A DNA stretch of 26,622 nt from an uncultured Alistipes sp. (GCF_902388705.1 NZ_CABMQJ010000030.1:1-26622); one strand, 5' to 3'. Numbered from the stretch's first letter, positions 1 to 7,943 are shown. Numbers and translations are program-made. The notes: generated by a model from the letters alone, not told the origin.

Positions 1-418
1 AACACGCAGGCGGCAGGCGTGTGGCTGATTTTCCTCGTTGCCCATAGCTTGGGGGTTTCCCGTATGTTTCGCCGCCCGCCCCTGTGCAGCGATGTTCCGC
101 TCTGCTTCACTTGCTGGCCCGGAAGAAAGGTGGGGACGGCATCTCTTACCTCTCCAAACGCACTTGGCAATAGCTCGCGAAGAACTTGGGCTTGTAGGTC
201 TGCCTTATTATGGGCATGTTTGTCCAGGAGTGCGGGTGCGCTGTGCCCCGATTTGATTTATAGGCGGCTGCCCGACTGTTTTTTCTGCATACTGCTTCCT
301 CTATCGTGTATCCATTCCTGTTATAGACACGGTTTTCTGGCCGGAAGTGCTGAAAGAAATGTGGGCGGGGAATAGGATTTGTCGACAGTTTGGTTATCTT
401 TGTCCCAAACGCTCAATT
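1..418. other. Leading stretch with no supported gene
   Basis: Short open frames exist on the plus strand (for example about 19-375, and a frame ending near 256), but they begin at GTG or TTG, are rich in Cys, Arg and Trp, and show no motif or family signature. The minus strand has no long frame. The stretch may be the end of an intergenic region or decayed coding sequence cut by the window edge. The last 30 bases hold the likely promoter of the next gene. Confidence 0.5.
395..402 (+). promoter_or_regulatory. Putative -7 promoter box (TATCTTTG) for the Fpg/Nei-like gene
   Basis: The octamer fits the Bacteroidetes TAnnTTTG consensus and ends 17 bases before the ATG at 419, so the leader would be very short. 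No good TTTG is seen at the usual 19-21 bp upstream, so only the -7 part is supported. Confidence 0.45.
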
Positions 419-1246
419 ATGATCGAGATACCCGAAGCCCAGACTGTTGCGCGGCAAGTTGCAGAAACACTGGCCGGTCGTGTGATTACCGATGTGTTCA
501 ACGCCACCCATCCCCATAAGTTTACCTGGTATTCGGGTGACCCGGCTGCTTACCGTACTCTGCTCGTCGGGAAAAGGATACTTTCGGCGGAAGGGCACGG
601 CCCCTTTATCGACCTGCTGCTGGATGACGAAACGCACATCGCCCTTTCCGACGGGGTGAATTTGCGTTATTATCCTGCGGGTGCGGATATTCCGCCGAAG
701 TACCAGTTGCTGATTACGTTTGATGACGACAGCTTCCTGGTCTTGACGGTCGCCATGTACGGGGGCATCAACGCTTTCCGGGGAACACTCGACAATGCCT
801 ATTATCTCGGGGCGCTAACCAAACCCTCTCCGCTGGAGGAGCGTTTCGATGCTGCCTGTTTTGACCGGTTGGTTGCCGCTGCAAAGCTCAATCTTTCGGC
901 CAAAGCGCTCCTTGCGACCGAACAGCGGATTCCGGGGCTCGGCAACGGTGTCCTGCAGGATATTCTGTTCCGTGCGGGAATTCATCCGAAACGGAAACTC
1001 GCTACGTTGGGCGCGCCTGAAATAGATCGGATGTATCGTGCGGTAAGGACGGTGCTGCGGGAGATGGTCGATGCCGGAGGCCGCGATACGGAAAAAGATC
1101 TTTTCGGCAGGCCGGGCGGATACCGTGTCCTGCTGTCGAAGAATACCTGCTCCGGGCCGTGCCCCGTATGCGGCGGTGCGATTGTGAAGGAGTCCTATAT
1201 GGGCGGTGCGGTCTACTACTGCCCGCATTGCCAGCCGTTGAAATAG
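419..1246 (+). CDS. Fpg/Nei-family DNA glycosylase-like protein with altered active site
   Basis: A 275-residue protein with the architecture of formamidopyrimidine-DNA glycosylase / endonuclease VIII. The N-terminal beta-sandwich starts MIEIPEAQ. A helix-two-turn-helix carries GLGNG at 173-177 followed by LFRAGIHP. A C-terminal zinc finger has C248, C251, C268 and C271. In active Fpg/Nei enzymes Pro directly after the initiator Met is the nucleophile for base excision; here that place is Ile2, although Glu3 is kept. The Lys of the conserved K-Y/F segment appears replaced (GHGPFIDLLL near 58-68), and the zinc-finger Arg is Gly/Ala (MGGAVYYC). The fold assignment is firm but classical base excision is doubtful. 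The ATG at 419 is preferred over a GTG-type start further upstream because it begins exactly at the family N-terminus and follows a promoter box. A terminator lies downstream at 1426-1461. Confidence 0.85.
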   Translation: MIEIPEAQTVARQVAETLAGRVITDVFNATHPHKFTWYSGDPAAYRTLLVGKRILSAEGHGPFIDLLLDDETHIALSDGVNLRYYPAGADIPPKYQLLITFDDDSFLVLTVAMYGGINAFRGTLDNAYYLGALTKPSPLEERFDAACFDRLVAAAKLNLSAKALLATEQRIPGLGNGVLQDILFRAGIHPKRKLATLGAPEIDRMYRAVRTVLREMVDAGGRDTEKDLFGRPGGYRVLLSKNTCSGPCPVCGGAIVKESYMGGAVYYCPHCQPLK

Positions 1247-1290
1247 CCGGACGGTTTCCGGCGGCAGTCGCCCCGGATGGGCGGATGTCG

Positions 1291-1314
1291 AACCCGATGC
1301 GTTGCCGGCCGGAG
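1291..1314. repeat. 24-bp direct repeat, copy 1
   Basis: The 24 bases beginning AACCCGATGCG and ending GGCCGGAG recur exactly at 1383-1406, in the same orientation and 92 bp apart. Both copies lie in the non-coding gap between the Fpg/Nei-like gene and the M48 protease gene. The function is unknown. Confidence 0.8.
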
Positions 1315-1382
1315 CGTAGCTGCCTGGTATAAAAAACACCCGGATGCCCCTCCCCTGAACAGGGAGCGCTGCGGAAATTTCT

Positions 1383-1406
1383 AACCCGATGCGTTGCCGG
1401 CCGGAG
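1383..1406. repeat. 24-bp direct repeat, copy 2
   Basis: Exact second copy of the repeat at 1291-1314. It sits just upstream of the bidirectional terminator. Flanking bases diverge at once on both sides, so the identity is limited to these 24 bases. Confidence 0.8.
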
Positions 1407-1425
1407 TGTTGCCGCCGGGCCTAAT

Positions 1426-1461
1426 AAAACAGCCGGACTGGAGAGCCCGGCTGTTTTTTGT
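1426..1461. terminator. Bidirectional intrinsic terminator
   Basis: A 9-bp stem AACAGCCGG / CCGGCTGTT has a 10-base loop. It is preceded by A-rich and followed by T-rich sequence, so it can work on both strands. It lies between the convergent Fpg/Nei-like gene (+) and the M48 protease gene (-). Confidence 0.85.
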
Positions 1462-1471
1462 TTTGACGCTG

Positions 1472-2278
1472 CTATTGGTGTGCTGCCGCGTAGGCGTCCG
1501 CCTTCTCTTTCATGCGGGCGGCGCGCTTCTCACTGTCGGGATGCGATGAGAACATCTTCTGCACCACCGAGGCTTTTGCACCTTTCGACAACTCGACCAG
1601 TTTGGTCAGCGAATTTGCCATGGCATAGGGGCTGAATCCATGTTTTACCGAAAATTCGAATCCGTATTCGTCGGCTTCGAACTCCTGTTTCTGCGAGAAC
1701 TGGGCCCCAGTAAAGGCCGTCACGACCTCGCCAACCTGCGAGTCGCTCAACTTTGCCAGCGTACTGCCTTCGGCAGCTCCGGCGGCGTTGCGGGCAGCCG
1801 ACGAGAGGTAGGCGTTTTTCATGGCGTGTTTGACGTCGGCATGTACGACGTGGCCGATTTCGTGGCCGATGATAGCCATCAGTTCGTCGTCGTCCATCAA
1901 GTCCATCAGAGCGCTGAATACGCGAATCGAGCCATCGCCGCAGGCGAATGCATTGACGTCCGTAACGTTGTAGACCTTGAAGTTGAGCGGCAGGCCGTTG
2001 GCATCGGTAATACCCTCGGTCAGGCGTTTGAGGCGTGCGCCGTATTCGGTCGTTTCATCGGCAATGGGGTTGTTGGCATCCATCCATGCTACCGATTCGC
2101 GGCTCAATTCGGCGATATCCTTGTCGGTCAGCGTCACGGCTTTGGCAACGTCTTTCCCGGCCTCGAGCAGTTTGCCCGTGTTGAGTTTCTTGCCGCCGAT
2201 TTTCAGCTGGGCGGCCGCATCTCCCGGCCACGCGGCGCACAGGAGCAGTGCGGAACATAAAAGCAATAATTTCTTCAT
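1472..2278 (-). CDS. M48-family zinc metalloprotease, exported
   Basis: A 268-residue protein with an N-terminal signal peptide (MKKLLLLCSALLLCAA, likely cleaved after the DAAAQ region; no clear lipobox), so it is periplasmic or envelope-exposed. The zinc site is HEIGH at 139-143, with the third ligand probably Glu201 in QEFEADEYG, the pattern of peptidase family M48 (HtpX/BepA/Oma1-like). It is shorter than BepA and lacks TPR repeats, resembling the compact M48 proteins that degrade or check envelope proteins. The open frame extends upstream, but the start at 2278 gives a proper signal peptide and follows a promoter box. Family certainty is high; the substrate is unknown. Confidence 0.92.
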   Translation of the reverse strand: MKKLLLLCSALLLCAAWPGDAAAQLKIGGKKLNTGKLLEAGKDVAKAVTLTDKDIAELSRESVAWMDANNPIADETTEYGARLKRLTEGITDANGLPLNFKVYNVTDVNAFACGDGSIRVFSALMDLMDDDELMAIIGHEIGHVVHADVKHAMKNAYLSSAARNAAGAAEGSTLAKLSDSQVGEVVTAFTGAQFSQKQEFEADEYGFEFSVKHGFSPYAMANSLTKLVELSKGAKASVVQKMFSSHPDSEKRAARMKEKADAYAAAHQ

Positions 2279-2308
2279 TTTCGTATTACTGGTTTGCAAT
2301 TTCCGGGA

Positions 2309-2316
2309 CAAAGATA
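2309..2316 (-). promoter_or_regulatory. Putative -7 box (TATCTTTG on the minus strand) for the M48 protease gene
   Basis: The box matches TAnnTTTG and lies 31 bases upstream of the ATG. The -33 element is not clear. Confidence 0.5.
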
Positions 2317-2372
2317 ATTTTATTCCGTAAAAAGGACGAGTCCGGCGCGAAAAAAAATCGATTTGCCTGCCG

Positions 2373-2654
2373 CTATTTCTGCCAGCGTTTGAGCATGGGA
2401 AAAAATTCCCGCATGCCGGCAATCGCCTCTTCGTAGGTGTAGCTTTTCCCGTTTTCGTCGCGGAACTCCTCGTGGAACCGGGCACAGTGCAGAATCATCT
2501 CCTCCATTGTGCATTCCTGTGCGAATGCGCCGTCCTTGTAGCAATAGACACAGTAGTCGGCACTCGGCGTGCCGTCGGCTTCGGTGCCGAAATCAGCCGC
2601 TGCCTGCATCGGCATGCCGCAGCTCTGGCAGAATTTCATTTCGTCGGTCATCAT
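2373..2654 (-). CDS. Small zinc-ribbon domain protein
   Basis: A 93-residue cytoplasmic protein with two CxxC knuckles, C9-C12 (FCQSCGMPM) and C35-C38 (YCVYCYKDG). After these comes a helical part with CTMEEMILHCARF and a Tyr/Trp-rich end. This layout fits the 'putative zinc ribbon' family of short bacterial proteins, whose function is not known. Two adjacent ATG codons (2652-2654 and 2649-2651) could start it. It has its own promoter box at 2745-2752 and is separate from the hydrolase gene upstream. Confidence 0.85.
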   Translation of the reverse strand: MMTDEMKFCQSCGMPMQAAADFGTEADGTPSADYCVYCYKDGAFAQECTMEEMILHCARFHEEFRDENGKSYTYEEAIAGMREFFPMLKRWQK

Positions 2655-2744
2655 CTTCGGGTTTTAGGCCTGCCGGGCCGGGGTGAACCCGGCTTTGAAC
2701 AGGCATGATTTCGTTTTTTTCAGTTTCGCACCTGCCCTTTGCTG

Positions 2745-2752
2745 CAAATATA
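2745..2752 (-). promoter_or_regulatory. Putative -7 box (TATATTTG on the minus strand) for the zinc-ribbon gene
   Basis: TAnnTTTG match about 90 bases upstream of the start. A TTTG on the same strand lies nearer than the usual 19-21 bp, so the -33 assignment is weak. Confidence 0.45.
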
Positions 2753-2797
2753 CGAAATCCCTGCGGCCAAAAGAGGTATTCGCGTGTACGGCAACCG

Positions 2798-3595
2798 TTA
2801 TTGCAGTACGAAGTCGAGGATGGCCCGGGCCGCTGCCTCGGGCTCTTCGAGGAATCCCATGTGTCCCGAGTTTTCGAGCCATACGACTTTTGCCTGCGGA
2901 TGCTCCGCGATTATCTTTTCAGCCGCTTCGGGCGGGATGTAATTGTCCTTTTTGCCCAGGATGAAAAGCTGAGGCACCGGTGAGCGGCGCAGCATTTCGT
3001 TCTGGTCCCTGCGGGCAATCATTCCGTTCAGCAGGGCTACGATTCCCTCGTCTTCGGTGATGAACACCTGTTCGGTCAGGTCTTCGATGTAGTCCCGCAT
3101 CCGCGTGCGGTTTTGCTCGGCAAAGCCCGCTGCCGGGGCTACGCGGGCGAGCATGTCTTTCTTGCCGGCCTTGACGAGCGCGATTTCCCGGCGGCGGTTT
3201 TCCGCTTTCTCCGGGGTGTCGGGGTTCGGGGTCGAACTGAACAGCACCAGTCCGTCGAGCATTTCCGGATGGCGTTCGCAGAATGCCAATGCCACGTATC
3301 CGCCCATGGAGTGGCCGACGAGCGTGCATTTTTCGATTCCGAGGGCTTTGAGCGCGTCGGCTATCGTGTCGGCGAGGAAGTCCATCGTGTGGATTTCGCC
3401 CGTAACGACCGAAATGCCGTGCCCGGGCAAATCGAGCGTTATGACGCGCACCTCTTTATACAAATACGGAATGAAATCCTCCCAGACGAGCATCGACTCG
3501 AGGTAGCCGTGCAGCAGTACGACACATTTCTCGCCGGCCTGCGAGTCGCAGACGTGAAGTGCCGTGGAGCCGGCCATTATGAATTTTTCGATCAT
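2798..3595 (-). CDS. Alpha/beta-fold hydrolase
   Basis: A 265-residue cytoplasmic protein, no signal peptide. It shows the alpha/beta hydrolase plan: an oxyanion-loop HGY near 29-31, a nucleophile elbow GHSMGG with Ser96, an acid Asp217 in LGKKDNYIP, and His245 in NSGHMGF. A lid domain lies between about 125 and 200. The substrate (ester, lactone or C-C bond) cannot be told from sequence. It is the last gene of a minus-strand run dapF - small acidic protein - hydrolase with gaps of 22 and 12 bp, so co-transcription is likely, though the shared function is not obvious. Confidence 0.9.
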   Translation of the reverse strand: MIEKFIMAGSTALHVCDSQAGEKCVVLLHGYLESMLVWEDFIPYLYKEVRVITLDLPGHGISVVTGEIHTMDFLADTIADALKALGIEKCTLVGHSMGGYVALAFCERHPEMLDGLVLFSSTPNPDTPEKAENRRREIALVKAGKKDMLARVAPAAGFAEQNRTRMRDYIEDLTEQVFITEDEGIVALLNGMIARRDQNEMLRRSPVPQLFILGKKDNYIPPEAAEKIIAEHPQAKVVWLENSGHMGFLEEPEAAARAILDFVLQ

Positions 3596-3607
3596 GTTTG
3601 CCGTGGA

Positions 3608-3802
3608 TTAAGCCTCGTCTTCGTCGTCGAGGTAGTCGAGTACGGATTCGCGCCGGGGCATGAGTTCTTCGTCTTCCTCTTCGTCCTCGATCGAGCTGTA
3701 GAGCGAATGGCGCTCCTTGCCGCTTTTGCGTATCGGTTCGAGGCGTTTTGCCTTCCGGAGTTCATCCGCGTCATGTTCGCGAACTCCCTTTTGTGTTTTC
3801 AT
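3608..3802 (-). CDS. Small charged hypothetical protein with acidic tail
   Basis: A 64-residue frame tucked between dapF and the hydrolase gene, same strand, gaps of 22 and 12 bp. The N-terminal half is basic (KAKRLEPIRKSGKERHS). The rest is strongly acidic (SSIEDEEEDEELMP, then DYLDDEDEA at the end). There is no membrane segment or known domain. The tight packing in an operon, the ATG start and the ordered charge pattern favour a real gene over a chance frame. A longer plus-strand frame across this place is the shadow. Function unknown. Confidence 0.65.
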   Translation of the reverse strand: MKTQKGVREHDADELRKAKRLEPIRKSGKERHSLYSSIEDEEEDEELMPRRESVLDYLDDEDEA

Positions 3803-3824
3803 GGGTGGGAAAAGATGGTTGATT

Positions 3825-4631
3825 TTAGAAGTTGTCGGTTTCGAATGCCCCGCTGAACACGCGCCTTGCGGGGCCCGTGAGCCGGATATTCGTATAGGTC
3901 TGCGGCCCGGGGCCCTGCGTGAAGCGTACGCTCAACTCGCCGCCCGGCACCGTAATTCGGTATTTGGTCGTTTTGTGCTGCAAAGCATAATTGGTTATAA
4001 TCGCCGCGGCCGTGGCTCCCGTGCCGCAGGCCAGCGTTTCGTTTTCCACGCCGCGTTCGTACGTGCGCATGCGGAACGTACCGTCGCCCGTAATTTCGAC
4101 GAAATTGACGTTCGTACCCTGCGGGAAACGCTCCGTGTCGTAGCGTATCTTCCGCCCGAGGCCCCGTACGTCCGTTCCGGCGACGTCCTGTACCAGTGCC
4201 ACATAGTGGGGGACACCGGTATTGAGGAACCACCAGCCTTCGCCGGTGCGGATTTCGGATACATTTATCATGCCCAGTTCGACCTCGCCGGTCATGCCTT
4301 TCAGGCGTCCCATGCGCGCCGTGTGGCGCCCGTCCGTGGCGTCGAAGTACTTGGTTTCGCCGCCGATGCCAAGGTGCTCGGCGAAAAGCGCGAAACAGCG
4401 GGCGCCGTTGCCGCACATTTCGCCCTGCGAGCCGTCGGCGTTGTAGTAGCGCATCGAGCAGTCGAGCTCGGCGCTGCGCCGCAGCGTCATCAGCCCATCG
4501 GCGCCGATGCCGAAATGGCGGTCGCACAGGGCGGCGACCAATGCTGCGTCCGCGCGGAACAGCTCCTCGCGGTCGTCGATCAGGATGAAATCATTGCCTG
4601 CTCCCTCGTATTTCGCAAATTTTACCTGCAC
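3825..4631 (-). CDS. dapF: Diaminopimelate epimerase
   Basis: A 268-residue enzyme that interconverts LL- and meso-diaminopimelate, the last step before lysine and the source of the peptidoglycan cross-linking residue; cytoplasmic, cofactor-free. Both catalytic cysteines are present: Cys73 in GEMCGNGARC and Cys202 in LACGTGATAAA. Substrate-binding motifs YEGAGNDFILID (8-19), FNADG-like YYNADGSQGE and YERGVENETLACG are intact. Length is typical. It starts the minus-strand operon; a promoter box and a 20-bp palindrome lie between it and the divergent nitroreductase gene. Confidence 0.97.
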   Translation of the reverse strand: MQVKFAKYEGAGNDFILIDDREELFRADAALVAALCDRHFGIGADGLMTLRRSAELDCSMRYYNADGSQGEMCGNGARCFALFAEHLGIGGETKYFDATDGRHTARMGRLKGMTGEVELGMINVSEIRTGEGWWFLNTGVPHYVALVQDVAGTDVRGLGRKIRYDTERFPQGTNVNFVEITGDGTFRMRTYERGVENETLACGTGATAAAIITNYALQHKTTKYRITVPGGELSVRFTQGPGPQTYTNIRLTGPARRVFSGAFETDNF

Positions 4632-4654
4632 GTTCGATGGCGGTTATATCATCG

Positions 4655-4662
4655 CAAAAATA
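4655..4662 (-). promoter_or_regulatory. Putative -7 box (TATTTTTG on the minus strand) for dapF
   Basis: TAnnTTTG match 24 bases upstream of the dapF ATG. No clear -33 TTTG is seen. Confidence 0.45.
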
Positions 4663-4663
4663 A

Positions 4664-4683
4664 TAAAACTTCTAAAAGTTTTA
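4664..4683. promoter_or_regulatory. 20-bp near-perfect palindrome between divergent promoters (possible operator)
   Basis: TAAAACTTCTAAAAGTTTTA is symmetric in 9 of 10 base pairs and lies exactly between the dapF box (4655-4662) and the nitroreductase box (4685-4692). A dimeric repressor bound here would cover both promoters. No regulator gene is adjacent, so the binding protein is unknown. An AT-rich chance palindrome is possible. Confidence 0.4.
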
Positions 4684-4684
4684 C

Positions 4685-4692
4685 TACTTTTG
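4685..4692 (+). promoter_or_regulatory. Putative -7 box (TACTTTTG) for nitroreductase - tamL
   Basis: TAnnTTTG match 75 bases upstream of the nitroreductase ATG, directly next to the palindrome. The -33 element is not clear. Confidence 0.45.
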
Positions 4693-4767
4693 TAGAAAAT
4701 ATGCGCATTCGCCCGAACCGGCAGATGCCTGTATCCTTTTTACATAGAACCGAAAAAAACAATTCCC

Positions 4768-5514
4768 ATGAAAAGTGTGCTTTTCAAGCATCGTTCGATA
4801 CGTAAATTCCGTCCCACACCCATTCCCGAAGAGGTGCTGCACGAAATCCTCGAGGCGGCGTCGCGCGCCTCGACGTGCGGCAACATGCAGCTCTACTCGC
4901 TCGTGGTCACACGGGATGCCGCGCTGCGCGAAAAACTCGCACCATGCCATTTCAACCAGCCGATGGTGACCGAGGCCCCGTGCGTGGTGACCGTCTGCGC
5001 CGACGTGCACCGCTTCTCGATGTGGTGCGAGCAGCGGGACGCCGAGCCCGCATACGACAATTTCGCATGGTTCCTTAATGCCTCGACGGACGCCCTCCTG
5101 GCGGCCCAGAACCTCTGTATCGAGGCCGAGATGAACGGGTTGGGCATCTGCTACCTCGGCACCACGATTTATACCGCCGCGCAGATTGCCGATATCCTCG
5201 GCCTGCCGAAAGGCGTCATTCCGCTGACGACCGTCGTTATGGGGTACCCCGACGAGTCGCCCGAGCTGACCGACCGCCTGCCGCTCGAGGCCGTGGTGCA
5301 TTACGAGAAGTATACCGACTATACGGCTGCGGAGATCGACGAGCTGTGGGCCGAGCGCGAGGAGTCGGCGCTGACCAAACGCCTGCTGGAGGAGAACGGC
5401 CTGCCGAACCTGGCCCAGGTGTTCACGCAGCGCCGCTACGTACGCAAGGACAACCTGGCCATCTCGGAATCTTATTTCGCCCTTCTGAAAGAGAAAGGCT
5501 TCTTCAATAACTGA
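4768..5514 (+). CDS. Nitroreductase family FMN-dependent oxidoreductase
   Basis: A 248-residue cytoplasmic flavoenzyme. The N-terminus has the FMN-phosphate motif RSIRKF (9-14), then the ASRAST-CGNMQLYS segment. The middle part WFLNASTDALLAAQNLCIEAEMNGLGICYLGT is the typical dimer and FMN-contact region. The C-terminal extension with MGYPDESPELTDRLP and a helical tail fits the NfsA/FRP-like subgroup, which transfers hydride from NAD(P)H to nitro-aromatics, quinones or flavin. The natural substrate is unknown. It is followed after 8 bp by the TamA-like gene, so the two are probably one transcript from the box at 4685-4692. Confidence 0.92.
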   Translation: MKSVLFKHRSIRKFRPTPIPEEVLHEILEAASRASTCGNMQLYSLVVTRDAALREKLAPCHFNQPMVTEAPCVVTVCADVHRFSMWCEQRDAEPAYDNFAWFLNASTDALLAAQNLCIEAEMNGLGICYLGTTIYTAAQIADILGLPKGVIPLTTVVMGYPDESPELTDRLPLEAVVHYEKYTDYTAAEIDELWAEREESALTKRLLEENGLPNLAQVFTQRRYVRKDNLAISESYFALLKEKGFFNN

Positions 5515-5522
5515 CGCCGGGG

Positions 5523-7901
5523 GTGCGGGGAGTAAGTCGCATATTCGTTGTCGCCGTGTTGGGCTTGCTGTGCTCCGCATGCAGCGTCACGCGCAAAATT
5601 CCCGAGGGCCAGTACCTGCTGCAGAAAGTAAAAATCGAGGCCGACAAATCGACGCCCCGCAAGGAGCGCATTACGGCCGGGGATTTGGAGAAATACGTGC
5701 GCCAGACCCCCAACAAGCGTTTCCTGGGTACGAATTTCTACGTGTGGCTCTACGAGCAGGCCAATCCCGACAAGCAGAACTGGTGGAACAACTGGAAGCG
5801 CAGGATCGGGCAGGAACCCGTGCTGCTCGACATGAGCCTTACCGACCGGAGCGCCGAGAACCTGAAAATCTACATGGTTTCGAAAGGTTTCCGGGCCTCG
5901 CAGGTGGCGTTCGAGGTCGATACCACTTCGCGCCGCAAGCGCGCCAAGGTCACCTACCGCACGCGGCAGGGAGAGCCGTACCGAATCGATTCGATCTCCT
6001 ATCGGTTCCGGGACAAATTTCTCGAGCCCATCATCCTGGCCGACACGGCCAACACGCTGATACATCGCGGCAGCATGTTCGACATGACGCTGCTCGAACG
6101 CGAGCGGGAGCGCATTACCGCCTACCTCAAGGAGCGGGGGTACTATAACTTCACGGTTAACAACATCATCCCTTATGCCGATACGCTGATCGGCAACCGC
6201 CGGGTCAACCTGGAGCTGATTTTCGAGCAGCACCTCACGGGATATAACGAGCGCGGCCTGCCGGTCAGGGACAACAATACGGTCTACCGTATCGACCAGA
6301 TTAACGTCTTCCCGGATTACGATCCCGTTGCGGCGCGCACCGACTCGACTCTTTTTTCGCGCCTCGATACGATTTATTACCGCGGCCTGAACATTATCTA
6401 CGAAAAACGGCCCAACCTGCGCCCGGCGATACTGCGGCAGGCTGTGCCGCTCTACCCGAACTATGTCTACAATTCGGCGCAGGTGAACCGCGCTTATACC
6501 GATCTGATGTCGCTCGGTTATTTCAAGAGCGCCAAAATCGCCTTCGTCGAGCAGCCCCGTGATGTCGACGTCACCAATTACGTTTCTTATATCGGTGCCT
6601 CGGCGGACTCGACGCAGACCCGTTATACGAAAGAGGGCTACCTGCAGTGCAATATCCTCTGCACCCCGGCCCTGAAACAGAGTTTCAAGGTCGAACTGGA
6701 AGGGAGCACCACCACGAGTTTCTATGGATTGAAAGCGACGCTCGGCTACCAGAACCGCAATATATTCCGGGGGGCCGAGTCGTTCGACGTTTCGTTCACG
6801 GCGGGTTATGAGTTCATGAAAGCGCCTGATGCCAAGAAAAAACGCGCCACGGAACTGGGGGTGACGACCGGGCTGACTTTTCCGCGTTTCCTGATGCCGT
6901 GGCGCACGCGCCGCTTCCGGTCGGTCAACCAGCCCAAAACCAAGGTGGAGCTTTCGGTCAATTTCCAGGACAGGCCCTACTACCGGCGTACGCTGTCGAG
7001 TGCGGGAATCACCTACATGTGGGCCAACAACCGTTACTCGTCGTTCTCGCTGCGGCCCGTGGACATCAATGTGGTCGACGTGAAACGGGATCCCAACGGC
7101 AATTCGTTCTTCGACAACATGAAGAACAAATACTTGATAAACAGCTTTAAAACGCAGTTCATCGGCGGCATGGCTTTCGGCTATTCGTATAACAACCAGC
7201 TCAAGAACCTGGGCGGCAATGCCACCAACATCCGGTTTAATTTCGAAACGGCCGGCAACCTGATTGACGGAATCGAGCACCTGTTCTACTCCAAACCGGC
7301 GAACAAGGATGCCTATACGATTTTCGGCCTCGAATATTCGCAGTATTTCCGTACCGACTTGAGCATCAGCCGCAAGATTATGCTGGGCGAGGTTACGGCC
7401 CTCGTGGGCCGCCTGTACGGGGGCGTGGCGATGGCCTACGGCAACTCGACCTCCGTTCCGTTCGACCGCCAGTTCTATGCCGGCGGCAGCAACGGCATGC
7501 GCGGCTGGGCGCCCCGTTCGCTGGGACAGGGTTCGCTGCCCAATCCCCACGACGACTTCCCGATGCAGACGGGCGACGTGAAATTAGAGGCCAACCTCGA
7601 ACTCCGTTTCCCGATTTGGGGTATGGTGCACGGTGCCACGTTCTTCGATTTGGGTAATATCTGGTATATCCGGCAAAGTTCCGACTACGCCAGGGACGCC
7701 GTTTTCTATTTCGATAAATTCTACAAACAGCTGGGATTCAATACCGGACTGGGGATTCGGCTGGATATCAAGTTTGCCGTATTGCGCCTCGACTGGGGTG
7801 TGCAGCTCCACAACCCCAACAACCCGGCAGGCGAGCGTTGGATACACAACCTGCGGTGGAAGAACACGGCGCTCAACTTCGGCGTCGGCTATCCGTTCTG
7901 A
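5523..7901 (+). CDS. tamL: TamA-like outer-membrane assembly lipoprotein (TamL type)
   Basis: A 792-residue Omp85-superfamily protein. The N-terminus MRGVSRIFVVAVLGLLCSAC carries a lipoprotein signal with Cys20 as the lipidated residue. POTRA-like modules fill roughly 40-400 (for example YLKERGYYNFTVNNI), and a beta-barrel makes up the C-terminal half, with RGWAPRSLGQG matching the conserved barrel-loop RG motif and a terminal Phe (GVGYPF). In Bacteroidetes the lipidated TamA variant is called TamL and works with TamB in outer-membrane assembly; no tamB is in this window. The start is a GTG; no ATG near it gives a signal peptide. It is distinct from the bamA gene at 10343. Confidence 0.9.
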   Translation: MRGVSRIFVVAVLGLLCSACSVTRKIPEGQYLLQKVKIEADKSTPRKERITAGDLEKYVRQTPNKRFLGTNFYVWLYEQANPDKQNWWNNWKRRIGQEPVLLDMSLTDRSAENLKIYMVSKGFRASQVAFEVDTTSRRKRAKVTYRTRQGEPYRIDSISYRFRDKFLEPIILADTANTLIHRGSMFDMTLLERERERITAYLKERGYYNFTVNNIIPYADTLIGNRRVNLELIFEQHLTGYNERGLPVRDNNTVYRIDQINVFPDYDPVAARTDSTLFSRLDTIYYRGLNIIYEKRPNLRPAILRQAVPLYPNYVYNSAQVNRAYTDLMSLGYFKSAKIAFVEQPRDVDVTNYVSYIGASADSTQTRYTKEGYLQCNILCTPALKQSFKVELEGSTTTSFYGLKATLGYQNRNIFRGAESFDVSFTAGYEFMKAPDAKKKRATELGVTTGLTFPRFLMPWRTRRFRSVNQPKTKVELSVNFQDRPYYRRTLSSAGITYMWANNRYSSFSLRPVDINVVDVKRDPNGNSFFDNMKNKYLINSFKTQFIGGMAFGYSYNNQLKNLGGNATNIRFNFETAGNLIDGIEHLFYSKPANKDAYTIFGLEYSQYFRTDLSISRKIMLGEVTALVGRLYGGVAMAYGNSTSVPFDRQFYAGGSNGMRGWAPRSLGQGSLPNPHDDFPMQTGDVKLEANLELRFPIWGMVHGATFFDLGNIWYIRQSSDYARDAVFYFDKFYKQLGFNTGLGIRLDIKFAVLRLDWGVQLHNPNNPAGERWIHNLRWKNTALNFGVGYPF

Positions 7902-7943
7902 TGCGGTGCCCCGTGTGCCGGTGCGATGCCGTTCGCAGCTATA

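Noticed and set aside
19..375. 118-residue plus-strand frame (and an overlapping 72-residue one) at the window start
   Set aside because: GTG/TTG starts, unnatural composition (many Cys, Arg, Trp), no motif and no promoter; not enough to call a gene.
1350..1366. CTCCCCTG-AA-CAGGGAG hairpin as a second terminator
   Set aside because: Stem needs a bulge and no T-tract follows; the hairpin at 1426-1461 is far better.
5472..7550. 692-residue minus-strand frame opposite tamL
   Set aside because: Shadow frame; Val/Arg/Gly-rich with no motif, while the plus strand encodes a complete Omp85-type lipoprotein.
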